Source: a bacterium
GTDB taxonomy: Bacteria; Verrucomicrobiota; Verrucomicrobiae; JAJYAR01
Direction of reading: 5' to 3'
NCBI GenBank assembly: GCA_021779435.1
Contig: JAJYAR010000008.1
Span: 1 to 19,926, forward strand
DNA: 19,926 nucleotides
Both the position numbers and the translations under genes were made by a program. The notes below the pieces were generated by a model. It was not told the DNA's origin, made no database searches, and saw only the letters and a list, made by a program, of their open reading frames with translations. Position 1 is the first letter of the stretch; each line of letters opens with the position of its first letter. Shown one piece after another: positions 8,233 to 14,466 of the stretch.

Positions 8233-8574
8233 TGGTCGCATTGTAACTGGGATCCGCTGCCCCCGGGGCCACTCGTTGGCGCGAAAGGCCACATCGAGTC
8301 GGAATCGGCCCGCCGGCACTCGCCTTCGCGAACGCCTAGTGCCCAGGGGTTGCGGCGACATTGAACCTTACACCTTAAACTTTGGACCTTAAACCTTGAG
8401 CCTCGACCCTTGACCGCGACCGCGATGCGGCCGCTGGATCGCCGGCGCCTGCCGGAACCTTCCGTGGGCGAGCGTTTCTCACCGCCCGACTGCGGGCGAC
8501 TTCGCTGTTGCGGCCACCTCGGCAACAGGGTTTCTTGCACAAAGCCGATCTTCACCCATTTACTCCGCGATTCG
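8233..8574. other. Intergenic gap without a recognisable gene
   Basis: This 342-base stretch between the glucanotransferase and the small lipoprotein shows no protein with family features. Open frames on both strands look like GC-rich noise. Its only distinct content is the TTTAAGG-type repeat at 8361-8400. A promoter for the lipoprotein gene must lie here if that gene is transcribed alone, but I see no convincing one. Confidence 0.5.
8361..8400 (-). repeat. TTTAAGG-type dispersed repeat, copy 2
   Basis: Read on the minus strand this stretch repeats GTTTAAGG, TTTAAGG and TAAGGTT, like the shorter stretch at 871-899. Both are A/T-rich islands in GC-rich intergenic DNA. Copies in only two unrelated gaps suggest a dispersed repeat; its function is unknown. 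Confidence 0.5.
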
Positions 8575-8736
8575 ATGACCACGTTCTCCAAAACTCTCGT
8601 TGCGCTCCTCCTTATCAGCTGCGGCGCGATCCTTGCCGGTTGCGCGACCAACAGCCCCAAGCAGTCATCCATCCCGTGGAGCCAGCCGGCCGCCTGGGAG
8701 GCCCAGGTCCCCGGCATGAGCCAGATGGGCCGCTGA
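8575..8736 (+). CDS. Small lipoprotein of unknown function
   Basis: A 53-aa protein with a complete lipoprotein signal: a short polar start (MTTFSK), a hydrophobic stretch (TLVALLLISCGAI) and the lipobox LAGC, so the mature protein begins at Cys22 or nearby and should be lipid-anchored in a membrane. The mature part is only about 30 residues, with SIPWSQPAAWEAQVPG near the end. Similar short lipoproteins with an IPW...P..WE motif are, from memory, widespread in Verrucomicrobiota; I could not check this. The gene is followed 18 bases later by a strong terminator, which supports that it is real and monocistronic. Its function is unknown. Confidence 0.75.
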   Translation: MTTFSKTLVALLLISCGAILAGCATNSPKQSSIPWSQPAAWEAQVPGMSQMGR

Positions 8737-8754
8737 GGCCATCCCGCTTCTCCG

Positions 8755-8784
8755 AATCCGGCGCCCTCCCGCGCCGGATTTTTT
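8755..8784 (+). terminator. Intrinsic terminator of the small lipoprotein gene
   Basis: AATCCGGCGC at 8755-8764 and GCGCCGGATT at 8771-8780 form a perfect 10-bp stem with a 6-base loop, and the T-run continues to 8784. This is a textbook rho-independent terminator. Confidence 0.92.
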
Positions 8785-8838
8785 GTTTCAACCTCACGCG
8801 GCTTCGCCGATCCTCGACCGGCCGACTTCCGCGCCGCC

Positions 8839-9555
8839 ATGCCCTCCGAAAATACTTCGCTCACCGCCCAGCCCGGGCATCTCTACGTCGTCGCCACTCC
8901 GATCGGAAATCTCTCGGACCTGACCGACCGGGCGCGCGCAATCCTCGGCGCAGTCGACGTGATCGCCTGCGAGGACACCCGGACCACCGGCGCAATGTTG
9001 ACGCGCCTCAACCTGCGCAAGGACCTCGTCGCTTACCATGAGCACAACGAAGTCGAGATCGCGCCACGACTCGCAGACCAACTCGCCTCCGGACGCAGCA
9101 TCGCGGTGGTGAGCGACGCAGGCACGCCGGCGCTCAGCGACCCGGGATTCCGAATTGTTCGTGAATGTCGCCGACGGTCCATTCCGGTGATTCCCATTCC
9201 GGGCGCCAATGCCCTCGTCACCGTCCTGAGTGCGAGCGGACTCCCGACAAACGGTTTCCTTTTCGTCGGTTTCCTTCCGCCGAAAAGCGCCGCACGGATC
9301 GCGTTCCTGGAGAAGTACCGCGATTTCGACTACACGCTGGCGCTGTACGAGAGCTGCCACCGGATCGACAAGGCAGTCGACGAGATCGTCACCACGCTTG
9401 GCCCGGACCGCACGATCTGCGTGGCGAAGGAGGTCACCAAGCTGCACGAAACGTTCTTCTCCGGACGCGCCGCAGACGTGCAGTCATCGCTTGCAAAGGC
9501 CAGCCTCAAGGGCGAGTTCGTCCTGCTGATCGCCCCGGACGGCTTCGTGCTCTGA
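8839..9555 (+). CDS. rsmI: 16S rRNA (cytidine-1402-2'-O)-methyltransferase
   Basis: A 238-aa SAM-dependent methyltransferase of the tetrapyrrole-methylase fold that methylates the ribose of C1402 in the 16S rRNA decoding centre. Diagnostic blocks are LYVVATPIGNLSDLTDRA (15-32), ACEDTRTTG (43-51), HEHN (67-70), AVVSDAGTPALSDPG (89-103), IPGANALVTVLSASGLP (120-136) and LYESCHR. E. coli RsmI is near 286 residues; this one is shorter at the C-terminus but keeps the whole catalytic domain, as many homologues do. The ATG at 8839 lies about 12 residues before the first conserved strand. It is probably its own transcription unit, since a strong terminator precedes it. No clear Shine-Dalgarno is seen. 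Confidence 0.96.
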   Translation: MPSENTSLTAQPGHLYVVATPIGNLSDLTDRARAILGAVDVIACEDTRTTGAMLTRLNLRKDLVAYHEHNEVEIAPRLADQLASGRSIAVVSDAGTPALSDPGFRIVRECRRRSIPVIPIPGANALVTVLSASGLPTNGFLFVGFLPPKSAARIAFLEKYRDFDYTLALYESCHRIDKAVDEIVTTLGPDRTICVAKEVTKLHETFFSGRAADVQSSLAKASLKGEFVLLIAPDGFVL

Positions 9556-9624
9556 ACGGCCGCGCGTCTCAATTGCTGCGGCCTCGCTCGTACCCTTCTC
9601 CGCTCCAACGGAAAGGGACGCCCG

Positions 9625-9690
9625 CGTGCCGTGGTCCGAATCCGTGTCCATCTGAGTTCATCTGTGGTTCAACCCGTTCGGTCCCTTCGT
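9625..9690 (+). repeat. 66-base direct repeat, copy 1
   Basis: Shares an exact 38-base core (9636-9673 against 9913-9950) and similar flanks with 9902-9966. The core contains CCATCTGAGTTCATCTGTGG. The two copies bracket the large palindrome at 9715-9885. No coding role is visible. Confidence 0.85.
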
Positions 9691-9714
9691 ACTACCATCC
9701 TTCCCACCGACAGA

Positions 9715-9885
9715 CGGCCGGCCCAGCGGTCCGGCCCTACCCAACCCCGTGAACCGCGAAGGTCGCGAACAGACGCGAAGGTCCGAGACTACCACGCGCC
9801 TTCGCGCCCATTTGCGTCCTTCGCGGTAACCGCGCCTAGATCCGGGGTTGTGAGTTGAGGTAGGGCCGGACCGCTGGGCCGGCCG
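9715..9885. repeat. 171-base imperfect palindrome (MITE- or REP-like)
   Basis: Perfect 27-base inverted arms lie at 9715-9741 and 9859-9885. Inside them a second inverted pair, 29 bases each, lies at 9753-9781 and 9799-9827 with a few mismatches (ACCGCGAAGG... against ...CCTTCGCGGT), and AACCCC at 9743-9748 faces GGGGTT at 9844-9849. The whole unit could fold into one long hairpin on either strand. It contains no transposase and looks like a non-autonomous or REP-derived element. Confidence 0.8.
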
Positions 9886-9901
9886 CCGTCGTCGCGGTAA
9901 C

Positions 9902-9966
9902 CGTGCCTTGGCCCGAATCCGTGTCCATCTGAGTTCATCTGTGGTTCAACCGTTCGGTCTCTTCGT
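9902..9966 (+). repeat. 65-base direct repeat, copy 2
   Basis: Second copy of the repeat at 9625-9690, with the 38-base core at 9913-9950 identical and small differences around it (CTTGGCCC here, CGTGGTCC there; one C missing after TTCAAC). It is too long to be a simple target-site duplication. Confidence 0.85.
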
Positions 9967-10007
9967 GCCCGTTCGTAGTTAACTTCGGCATTCAGGCATC
10001 GCGTGCC

Positions 10008-10046
10008 AATGTATCCAGTCCACTCGAGGGAATGGTTGGATACATT
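10008..10046. repeat. 10-bp inverted repeat upstream of the ppx-like gene
   Basis: AATGTATCCA at 10008-10017 and TGGATACATT at 10037-10046 form a perfect 10-bp stem with a 19-base loop. It abuts the next palindrome (10045-10065), so two hairpins follow each other about 90 bases before the phosphatase gene. This could be a regulatory leader or a repeat element. Confidence 0.5.
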
Positions 10047-10065
10047 GTCACCCAATGGGTGACAA
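10045..10065. repeat. GTCACCCAATGGGTGAC palindrome, copy A
   Basis: A near-perfect palindrome whose 17-base core is GTCACCCAATGGGTGAC, with TT and AA flanks that also pair. Variants lie at 14227-14243 and 14366-14386. It sits 89 bases before the phosphatase start. Confidence 0.7.
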
Positions 10066-10154
10066 ACCGAGAATTCCCCGAGGTCCGCCCTTACCCGCGC
10101 GCATTGGCAATTTCCCGGCTTTCCTTTCCGACAATTGGTTGTTTTCTCAAGCCG

Positions 10155-11087
10155 ATGTCCCAAGCCGTCGCGGTAATCGATATCGGGAGCAATTCCATCA
10201 AGTTGCTGGTGGCATCCCGCGCGGCCGACCGATCGCTCGAAACGCGCTTTTTCCGCACGCTCGATGCGCGGATCAGCACGGGTATCAGCGAGGCGGTTCC
10301 TGTTCTGGGTGAGGAGGGCATCGCACGCGGTCTCGAGGCGATTCGCACGTTGCTCGCCGATGCCGCCACTTTTTCGCCGGACCAGGTCATCCTCGTCGCC
10401 ACGAGCGCCGTCCGCGACGCACAAAACGGCGCCGACTTCTGCGAGCGCGTCAAGGCCCAGACCGGCCACGGCGTCAGGATCCTCACCGGCTCCGAGGAGG
10501 CCAGCCTCATCGGACGAGGACTGACGTGTGACCCCGCTCTTCGCGAACTCCAGGATTTCTACGTGTTCGATCTCGGAGGCGGCAGCCTCGAGTGCCTCGC
10601 CTTTCGCGGCCGGAAGCTCGAGCAGGCCGCCAGCCTTCAGCTCGGATGCGTCCGGCTCATGGAAAAGTTCGTGGCCGATCCCGCGCGCCCATTGACGCGG
10701 ACGCCGAAGTACCGGGTGATGCAGCACGTTCACGACCAGCTCGTCTATGGCGCGTTCAAGTTCACGCTGCCGCCGGGCTCGGTTGCCGTCGGCACCGGCG
10801 GCACCGTCGCGACCGTCCGTGCCATCCTCGGGGCGCAGGCGTCCCTCGCCTTCGAGCAGACCGAACCATTCATTCCGCTCACGCAGCTGCGGCTGATGCT
10901 GACGCGCATCGGGCGGATGACCCTCGACGAGCGGCGACAGGTTCCCGGACTCCCCCCTCAGCGCGCGGACATCTTTCCCACGGCACTCGCCACGTTGATC
11001 GTGCTATCGGACTTCGCCGCCGTCACCGGCCTGCATCACTCGCTGTACAACCTGCGCTACGGCCTCGCCGACGAGGCGCTGGAGTAG
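10155..11087 (+). CDS. Ppx/GppA-family phosphatase
   Basis: A 310-aa protein of the exopolyphosphatase / guanosine pentaphosphatase family (ASKHA fold), which hydrolyses polyphosphate or pppGpp in the cytoplasm. Key blocks are VIDIGSNSIKLLVA (7-20), ATSAVRDAQN (82-91), GSEEASLIGRG (112-122) with the expected catalytic glutamate at 114 or 115, the phosphate-binding loop FDLGGGSLE (138-146), GTGGTVATV (213-221) and LPPQRADIFP (266-275). The length fits the short two-domain form and lacks the C-terminal HD-like domain of E. coli Ppx. The ATG at 10155 was chosen because the first conserved strand begins six residues later; the open frame extends upstream to 10032 through repeat DNA. Polyphosphatase cannot be separated from pppGpp phosphatase by sequence alone. 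Confidence 0.92.
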   Translation: MSQAVAVIDIGSNSIKLLVASRAADRSLETRFFRTLDARISTGISEAVPVLGEEGIARGLEAIRTLLADAATFSPDQVILVATSAVRDAQNGADFCERVKAQTGHGVRILTGSEEASLIGRGLTCDPALRELQDFYVFDLGGGSLECLAFRGRKLEQAASLQLGCVRLMEKFVADPARPLTRTPKYRVMQHVHDQLVYGAFKFTLPPGSVAVGTGGTVATVRAILGAQASLAFEQTEPFIPLTQLRLMLTRIGRMTLDERRQVPGLPPQRADIFPTALATLIVLSDFAAVTGLHHSLYNLRYGLADEALE

Positions 11088-11094
11088 ATCCCAG

Positions 11095-11124
11095 ATCTCA
11101 AATTTCAAATTTCAAATTTGAGAT
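11095..11124. terminator. A/T-rich hairpin between convergent genes
   Basis: ATCTCAAATTT at 11095-11105 pairs with AAATTTGAGAT at 11114-11124 (11-bp perfect stem, 8-base loop). It lies in the 55-base gap between the convergent phosphatase and MerR genes and could terminate both. The inner TTTCAAAT repeat is also typical of dispersed intergenic repeats, and there is no long T-run, so the terminator role is tentative. Confidence 0.5.
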
Positions 11125-11142
11125 TCCAAATCACGGCTCTTC

Positions 11143-11670
11143 TCAGATCGCAGATCGCGACCGGCGCCGAATCTCTTCGGCCTCCCGTTTCGAAATGCCG
11201 ATACGCTTAAGGAACCGGGCATGCCCCTTCGGGTTGTCGCGCTCCAGCGCGACGTGCCAGCCGTGAAGATCGCCATCCGTGAAGGCGCACTCCCGCAGCA
11301 GTCGCACCCACTGATCCCGGGAATAGTGCGGTCCGTCACCCCGCAGCACGGAGTCCCTCAGCATCTCCACGATGAACCGCTGCTGCGCCCGAAGGCTCTC
11401 AATCTGATTCTGTATCTCCCCCAGCCTCGTTTCGAGTTGCTCGTTCACCCTGATCGGAACCGCCTCGAGAATCTGCAGGATCACCTTGAGCGGAATTCCC
11501 GCCCGGCGGTAGGTCACGATCCTCGCGAGCCGCGCCTCCTCCTCTTCGGAATACAACCGCGCCTCCGATGCCGTCCGGTAGCTCGGCGTCAGCAGTTTCA
11601 GTCGGTCGTAATACAACAACGTCGTGCGAGACAGACCGAACTGTCGCGCAATCACGGTGATCGTCTTCAT
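11143..11670 (-). CDS. MerR-family transcriptional regulator
   Basis: A 175-aa regulator. The N-terminal winged helix (1-70) is typical MerR: TVIARQFGLSRTTLLYYDRLKLL, then ARLYSEEEEARLARI and YRRAGIPLKVILQIL. A dimerisation coiled coil covers about 75-108. The C-terminal domain (119-172) has no metal-binding cysteine cluster; it carries WHVALERDNPKGHARFLKRIG and an IRRRSR end. This matches, without gaps over 54 residues, the 64-aa protein encoded just upstream. The ATG at 11670 was chosen because the helix-turn-helix starts at once; the frame is open to 11781 but that part overlaps the neighbour. Similar MerR proteins with a WH..FE...P..H..FL..LG tail occur, from memory, in Proteobacteria. 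The effector is unknown. Confidence 0.9.
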   Translation of the reverse strand: MKTITVIARQFGLSRTTLLYYDRLKLLTPSYRTASEARLYSEEEEARLARIVTYRRAGIPLKVILQILEAVPIRVNEQLETRLGEIQNQIESLRAQQRFIVEMLRDSVLRGDGPHYSRDQWVRLLRECAFTDGDLHGWHVALERDNPKGHARFLKRIGISKREAEEIRRRSRSAI

Positions 11671-11764
11671 GCAGGGCGGGTTAGCGGGTGTGACTCTGGG
11701 TCCGGATCTCGCGCGGTGGCAACCATCCACGTTTTCAGGCAGGCATCGGCCGTTCCCCGGGTGT

Positions 11765-11959
11765 TTACCGGCTGTGCTCACGAATTCGTTTCACCGTGCG
11801 CTCATCGGCGCCGAGCGCCTTGAGGAAGGCCTCGTGCTGCAACGGATGCCGCTTTTCGAAGCTTCGATGGAGCGCGTCCATCTGGGCTTCGGTGATGCCT
11901 GCCTCACGCAGGATCGCGACGAACTGGTCTTTGTTCACGAACGAAGGTTCTGCTTTCAT
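11765..11959 (-). CDS. Small stand-alone copy of the MerR C-terminal domain
   Basis: A 64-aa protein, MKAEPSFVNK then a single domain (11-64) that aligns without gaps to residues 119-172 of the downstream MerR regulator, with about 20 of 54 positions identical: DQ.V, LRE, T, H, E, P..H..FLK..G, R and IR..SR. It has no DNA-binding part. The ATG at 11959 was chosen because the domain begins ten residues later; the frame is open to 12079 with unremarkable sequence. It lies 94 bases upstream of the MerR gene on the same strand, so the two may be co-transcribed. It could be a ligand-binding or interaction partner of the regulator, or a remnant of a duplicated MerR gene whose DNA-binding half was lost. 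Confidence 0.75.
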   Translation of the reverse strand: MKAEPSFVNKDQFVAILREAGITEAQMDALHRSFEKRHPLQHEAFLKALGADERTVKRIREHSR

Positions 11960-12178
11960 GACGCCGGTGACTCTCGGGGGTGAAGCCGTAGACGGGTCAA
12001 GTGGCCGCTCTCGCTCATCTTGACCCAAGTTGCGCGTGGCGCCCGGACCTGCAGGGATCTGCTCGCCGGCGGGGTTCACTCTTCTGCGGCCATTGCCCCT
12101 GCGAGTCTGCGAGCCCGCTTCTCGTTGTTGGGCTCGCGGTTGCCGGAGGGACTGATTGGCTGTCCCTCACCCCTTCGC

Positions 12179-14206
12179 ATGATGCGCCGCTCGATACTCC
12201 CGGCCCTGGCATTGCTTCTCCTCTCCGCATTGCCGTCTCACGCGTTGTCGCTGCCCACCCGCGAGCAGGTCCTGGACAGGATGCGGCTGGCGAACGACTA
12301 CTTCATGCGCAAGTGGCCCGATCCAGGCACTCCAATGAACGTCGGCCAGATCTGGCCGAGCAACATCTGGACCCGCGGAACCTATTACGAGGGGCTGCTT
12401 GCCTTCCATGCGCTCGAGCCCGACCAGCGGTATTACGACTACGCGGTGCAGTGGGGGGAGGCGAATCACTGGGGACTCCACGACGGCCCGCTCACGCGCG
12501 ACGCCGACAACCAATGCTGCGGACAGTCGTACATCGACCTCTACCGCATCGATTCCCGCCCCGAGCGCATTCGGGACATAAGGACTGCCATTGATGCCAT
12601 CGTGGCGTCGCCCACCGCCGCCGATTGGAGCTGGATCGACGCCATTCACATGGGGATGCCCGTCTACGCACGGCTCGCCGTCCTCTACAACGACTCGCGC
12701 TACCTGGAAAAAATGCACGCGCTCTTCGACTACACGAAGACGCGGCATGGCACGAACGGCCTCTACAATCCCGTCGACCACCTCTGGTGGCGCGACGCCG
12801 ACTTCGATCCACCGTACCGCGAGCCGAACGGCGAGGACTGCTACTGGTCACGCGGCAACGGCTGGGTTTTCGCCGCCCTCACTCGCGTCCTCGACGTGTT
12901 GCCGGACGGGGCGCCGCACCGTGACGAGTACGAGACGATGTTCCGGGACATGGCGGCGGCTCTCAAGGAGGTGCAACGCGACGATGGTTTCTGGAACGTC
13001 AGCCTCCATGACCCGACGCACTTTGGAGGCCGCGAGACCTCGGGCACCGCGTTCTTCGTGTACGGAATGGCGTGGGGCATCCGCAAAGGAGTCCTGGACC
13101 GCGACACCTACCTTTCTCCGGCCATCAGAGGCTGGAGCGCTCTCGCGAACAACGCGCTGCACGCCGACGGCTTCCTCGGTTACGTGCAGGGAACGGGCAA
13201 GCAGCCGTCCGACAGCCAGCCGGTCACCTACGACCGCGTGCCGAACTTCGAAGACTTCGCGTTGGGCGCCTTCCTCCTGGCCGGAAGCGAGGTCGTTCGC
13301 GTCATCGACGGCACTCCAGACGTTCCGCCGACCGACAATCCACGCGTTGCCAATCTGTCGACCCGCGGCCGTGTCAGCCCGCAACAGAACCTCATCGGCG
13401 GCTTCGTCGTGCGCGGCAACGGGCCGCAGCTCGTGCTCGTGCGCGCCGTCGGCCCCACCCTCCGGGACTTCGGGGTTCCCGGAACGCTGCCGAATCCGCA
13501 CCTTCGCGTCTATTCGGAGGGCACCCGCGCCTGGGAAAACGCCGACTGGCAATCGCCTTCGCTGGCGTTGACCGTCGACTCCCGCCAGCAGGTCACGGCC
13601 TCGCAGGAGCACACCAACGTCCTCAGTCCGGCCGCCGCCGCCGCGAAGGTGGGTGCCTTTGGCCTCACCGCGGCGAGCGCGGACGCCGCCCTTGTTCTCC
13701 GGCTCGATCCCGGACTCTACACCGCGCACGTGTCCTCCGCCGACGCAACCGGAGTTGCGTTGATCGAGGTGTACGAAATCCCCGAGACACCCGCGAGCGG
13801 CTCACGGCTCGTCAACATTTCCTCGCGTTGCGACGTCCGAAGCGACGCCGACATGATGATCGCCGGGTTCATCATTCGTGGCGGTCCTCGCAAGGTGCTG
13901 CTTCGCGCGGTGGGTCCAACCTTGAGCGGACTCGGCGTCGACGGTTCCACCGTCCTGACAAACCCGAAGCTGGTGCTCTACAAGGGCGCCCGACAGGTGC
14001 TCGCGGAAAACGATGATTGGGGAACCGTCCTCCTCCCCACCGCACAACTCACGGCGCGCCACGCCGCGGGCGCGTTCGACCTGCCACAAGGCAGCCGCGA
14101 TGCCGAGATCACCGCCACACTCGCCGAGGGCGACTACACCGTGCAGGTATCCGGCGTAAACGGCGCCACCGGAATCGCGCTAGTCGAAGTGTACGAGCTG
14201 CCATGA
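12179..14206 (+). CDS. Secreted GH105-type unsaturated glycuronyl hydrolase with two C-terminal repeats
   Basis: A 675-aa exported protein. The signal peptide is MMRRSILPALALLLLSALPSHA, with probable cleavage after Ala22. Residues about 25-378 form an (alpha/alpha)6 barrel of the GH88/GH105 kind (YteR-like): WPSNIWTRGTYYEGLLAFH, GPLTRDADNQCCGQSYIDLY, WSWIDAIHMGMPVYARL with the likely catalytic Asp154, CYWSRGNGWVFAALTRVL, and DGFWNVSLHDP. Such enzymes remove the unsaturated uronic acid left by pectate or rhamnogalacturonan lyases. Two copies of a ~135-residue beta-rich repeat follow (389-534 and 543-675), each with R.(A/V)N(L/I)S.R, GGF or AGF, VLVRAVGPTL or VLLRAVGPTL, and a GVALIEVYE-type end. 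Such repeats are common at the ends of secreted verrucomicrobial proteins. The start is the first Met of MMRRS; the next codon (12182) is an alternative. Exact substrate is not determined. Confidence 0.88.
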   Translation: MMRRSILPALALLLLSALPSHALSLPTREQVLDRMRLANDYFMRKWPDPGTPMNVGQIWPSNIWTRGTYYEGLLAFHALEPDQRYYDYAVQWGEANHWGLHDGPLTRDADNQCCGQSYIDLYRIDSRPERIRDIRTAIDAIVASPTAADWSWIDAIHMGMPVYARLAVLYNDSRYLEKMHALFDYTKTRHGTNGLYNPVDHLWWRDADFDPPYREPNGEDCYWSRGNGWVFAALTRVLDVLPDGAPHRDEYETMFRDMAAALKEVQRDDGFWNVSLHDPTHFGGRETSGTAFFVYGMAWGIRKGVLDRDTYLSPAIRGWSALANNALHADGFLGYVQGTGKQPSDSQPVTYDRVPNFEDFALGAFLLAGSEVVRVIDGTPDVPPTDNPRVANLSTRGRVSPQQNLIGGFVVRGNGPQLVLVRAVGPTLRDFGVPGTLPNPHLRVYSEGTRAWENADWQSPSLALTVDSRQQVTASQEHTNVLSPAAAAAKVGAFGLTAASADAALVLRLDPGLYTAHVSSADATGVALIEVYEIPETPASGSRLVNISSRCDVRSDADMMIAGFIIRGGPRKVLLRAVGPTLSGLGVDGSTVLTNPKLVLYKGARQVLAENDDWGTVLLPTAQLTARHAAGAFDLPQGSRDAEITATLAEGDYTVQVSGVNGATGIALVEVYELP

Positions 14207-14226
14207 TCCCGCGCACCGAGCAGAGC

Positions 14227-14243
14227 GTCATCCAATAGATGAC
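14227..14243. repeat. GTCATCCAATAGATGAC palindrome, copy C
   Basis: A 17-base imperfect palindrome, 20 bases after the GH105 stop. It differs from copy A at matched positions (C to T in the left arm and G to A in the right), so pairing there is kept. It may help end transcription of the convergent genes. Confidence 0.6.
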
Positions 14244-14365
14244 ACGCGTTCGCCGGCCAGAGGCGTGACCCGTGAACGCATGATCAGCGCCCCGCGCCTC
14301 TGTTCCACGGCCTACTTCGGAAGTTCGGCAACAGATGACGTTTCCCGCGCCCGCGGCTCAGGAGA

Positions 14366-14386
14366 TTGTCACCCATTAGGTGACAA
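14366..14386. repeat. GTCACCCATTAGGTGAC palindrome, copy B
   Basis: A 21-base palindromic unit with TT and AA flanks like copy A. It lies between the convergent GH105 and caspase-fold genes. On the minus strand the one imperfect pair becomes a T-G wobble, so an RNA hairpin would form better in the transcript of the minus-strand operon. Confidence 0.65.
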
Positions 14387-14466
14387 AATCCGGGGGTGGT
14401 CCTAGCAGGGATTGGGTTCGATTTCCTGATCCTGGTTACCCCGGGAATCACGCGAGGCGCGGCAGG

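Noticed and set aside
6634..8361. 575-codon open frame on the minus strand
   Set aside because: Antisense to the clear 4-alpha-glucanotransferase gene; no motif or domain pattern is visible.
8103..8864. 253-codon open frame on the minus strand covering an otherwise empty gap
   Set aside because: It crosses the lipoprotein gene, its terminator and the TTTAAGG repeat in antisense and shows no family features.
11671..11781. Possible frameshift joining the 64-aa protein and the MerR gene
   Set aside because: Each has its own start and complete domain, and the MerR protein already carries a C-terminal copy of that domain, so a broken single gene is not needed.
14406..14434. tRNA-like T-arm (GGGTTCGATTTCC)
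   Set aside because: The TTCGATT loop is not enclosed by a matching 5-bp stem, and no acceptor, anticodon or D arm can be drawn around it.
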